A stretch of DNA of 6,604 nucleotides from Candidatus Pacearchaeota archaeon. Lineage in GTDB: Archaea > Nanobdellota > Nanobdellia > Pacearchaeales > GW2011-AR1. Positions 5,637-6,604 of this stretch are shown here, in pieces (positions within the stretch are counted from its first letter, which is position 1; each line of letters begins with the position of its first letter). The stretch covers positions 1-6,604 of the forward strand of contig JACPLS010000066.1 of the NCBI GenBank assembly GCA_016186375.1, written 5' to 3'. The translations under genes and the position numbers were made by a program. The notes below the pieces were generated by a model. It was not told the DNA's origin and ran no database searches. It saw only the letters and a program-made list of their open reading frames with translations.

Positions 5637-5978
5637 TTATTTATATTTCGTCCTTATTTCCTCAATTATCCTGAGTAAATCGCTTTTATGCGATGCAGGA
5701 ACTAAACAGTTTGCACTATTCCATAAACCCTTTTCTTTATATGGAACAACACCGAAATCTGCTAATGATTGATCAGAAATTATAGGATTTCCATATTTAG
5801 ATTTCTCTTCAACTTTTATCCAGTTCCTTTCTGAGTAAATTTCTAATACTTTTATTTCCGTCCTAATATTTATTTTACCAACTTGTGGTTTATGAACAGG
5901 GATATATCTTTCTCCTACTCTTAATTCTTCGGTTCTCTTGACTTGAAAAGGAAAGTGTAAAACTTGTTTATTTTCCAT
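5637..5978 (-). CDS. Hypothetical protein, 113 aa, beta-rich
   Basis: I do not recognise this protein. It starts at ATG 5976-5978, only 5 nt after the TrmB-like gene stops, so the two are almost certainly cotranscribed. Residues 15-60 alternate charged and hydrophobic positions (ELRVGERYIPVHKP, INIRTEIKVLEIYSERNWIKVEE), suggesting a small beta-barrel. The C-terminus (SDLLRIIEEIRTKY) is a likely helix. One cysteine occurs in NSANCLVPASH, followed shortly by His. There is no signal peptide. It has the same length as the next gene but no convincing similarity in sequence beyond the first residues. Confidence 0.65.
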   Translation of the reverse strand: MENKQVLHFPFQVKRTEELRVGERYIPVHKPQVGKINIRTEIKVLEIYSERNWIKVEEKSKYGNPIISDQSLADFGVVPYKEKGLWNSANCLVPASHKSDLLRIIEEIRTKYK

Positions 5979-5988
5979 TTTACTTATT
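5972..5988. repeat. 17-bp repeat at start of 113-aa gene, copy 2
   Basis: This is identical to the sequence at 5617-5633 and again has the ATG in the same place. It also covers the TAA stop of the TrmB-like gene. The AAGTAAAATGGAAA context may be a shared translation-initiation signal without Shine-Dalgarno, or a trace of gene-start duplication. Confidence 0.6.
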
Positions 5989-6604
5989 TACCGTTTCCGT
6001 TCTTTATAGAATTTTCTATGATCTGCGCGACAGAAGAAGTAAAGAAAGGTGACTGAAGCCAGACTCCCATCTCTTCTTCTGATCCTTCTTGAGTTACCAT
6101 AAAAATTATTTCTTTCTTATCTGCTATGAAGAAACGAGCTGCGGAATCAGAGTTTTTGACCTTTAGATCAAACTTTGTGCTTATTCTCTTTATCTTTTCC
6201 TGGTCACCTGATAAAAGCAATTTAACTTTGACATTGTTCTTGTTCAATTTTTCAAGAGCTGGAACAAGAACTCTGCCTTTGTCTTCAAAATCAAGAGCAG
6301 AGGTGCAAATCAAGACTTCATTTTTTGCTGTATCTAAAAGTTCCCTTAAACGAGATAGAATATTTGATCTTCCTTTCAATGATCCTGTTATATCATGGGA
6401 CTTTATTGGAGTTATTCCAGAATTATGTAATTGTTCTAATTCTACATATTCCTGAGTGGTTTTAAGATTTGATAAAGACTTAATTTTTTCCTGTGCTTCT
6501 TGCAATGTTACAGACTTCATTTTTTCAAGAACCTCTGTTGGCTTAACAGAAATATATTTTACTGGCTTGCCTATTTTTGTTATTGCGAAGCCTCTTTTTT
6601 CTAA
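5984..6604 (-). CDS. TrmB-like transcriptional regulator, N-terminus cut by window edge
   Basis: The frame is open to the window edge, and the 28 codons beyond the ATG at 6520 read LEKRGFAITKIGKP then VKYISVKPTEVLEKM. That is the wing and end of a winged-helix DNA-binding domain as found in TrmB proteins, so the true start lies outside the window. After a helical linker, the conserved TrmB effector-type domain begins near KGRSNILSRLRELLDTAKNEVLICTSAL and continues with ALEKLNKNNVKVKLLLSG, a phospholipase-D-like fold without the HxK catalytic motif. TrmB regulators usually control sugar uptake or metabolism genes, binding DNA and a small ligand. No terminal sugar-binding domain beyond this is present, so the ligand is unknown. 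It is 5 nt upstream of the first 113-residue gene and may regulate its own operon (inference). Confidence 0.88.
   Translation of the reverse strand, partial: LEKRGFAITKIGKPVKYISVKPTEVLEKMKSVTLQEAQEKIKSLSNLKTTQEYVELEQLHNSGITPIKSHDITGSLKGRSNILSRLRELLDTAKNEVLICTSALDFEDKGRVLVPALEKLNKNNVKVKLLLSGDQEKIKRISTKFDLKVKNSDSAARFFIADKKEIIFMVTQEGSEEEMGVWLQSPFFTSSVAQIIENSIKNGNGK

Noticed and set aside
5282..5978. The two 113-residue proteins as tandem paralogues
   Set aside because: Equal length and shared start context, but no alignable motifs beyond the first few residues.
5984..6520. ATG at 6520 as the start of the TrmB-like gene
   Set aside because: The frame stays open to the window edge and encodes the winged-helix wing, so the gene is cut by the edge.
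1..6604. CRISPR array, tRNA or rRNA gene, insertion sequence
   Set aside because: No regularly spaced repeats, no cloverleaf-like or rRNA-like GC-rich segment, and no transposase or terminal repeats were seen by eye.

Overview
The window looks like a piece of an AT-rich archaeal chromosome. Three kinds of evidence point to Archaea: an archaeal class I CCA-adding enzyme, a TrmB-type transcriptional regulator, and a three-gene set matching the archaeal oapABC/arvABC cluster (Era-like GTPase, DUF2073 protein, zinc-ribbon protein). Several start codons also have a TATA-like box about 25-30 nt upstream and no Shine-Dalgarno sequence, as expected for leaderless archaeal transcripts. Short lysine-rich proteins and strong AT bias fit a small-genome (DPANN-type) lineage, but that placement is inference.

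Layout. Bases 1-83 hold a GC-rich hairpin and no supported complete gene. An unrecognised 150-codon frame on + follows (84-536). Next comes the ArvA-like GTPase (585-1223) and the ArvB-like DUF2073 protein (1273-1638). An unrecognised gene-sized frame on the opposite strand (1624-1992) separates these two from the ArvC-like zinc-ribbon protein (2080-2490). The CCA-adding tRNA nucleotidyltransferase (2527-3798) ends this rightward block. In Haloferax the arvA gene is needed for extracellular vesicle formation, and the three genes were first named as origin-associated proteins, so the left half is core housekeeping and membrane-remodelling content.

From 3821 to the right edge everything reads leftward. 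In transcription order: a TrmB-like regulator whose N-terminus runs off the window (5984 to beyond 6604), two small unrecognised 113-residue proteins (5637-5978 and 5282-5623), and a gingipain-like (C25) cysteine peptidase with a Tat-like signal peptide (3821-5256). The peptidase is broken by one reading-frame change near 4772-4776: the first 161 codons carry the signal and start of the protease domain, and the catalytic His, Cys and the GDPAL motif lie in the next frame. Tight spacing (5, 13 and 25 nt) suggests one transcription unit. Both small genes begin inside an identical 17-bp sequence spanning their start codons.

The most interesting points are the frameshifted secreted protease with its two unknown partner genes beside a TrmB regulator, and the antisense gene splitting the arv cluster. 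The right edge cuts a real gene, and the start codon of the TrmB-like frame at 6520 is not its true start.
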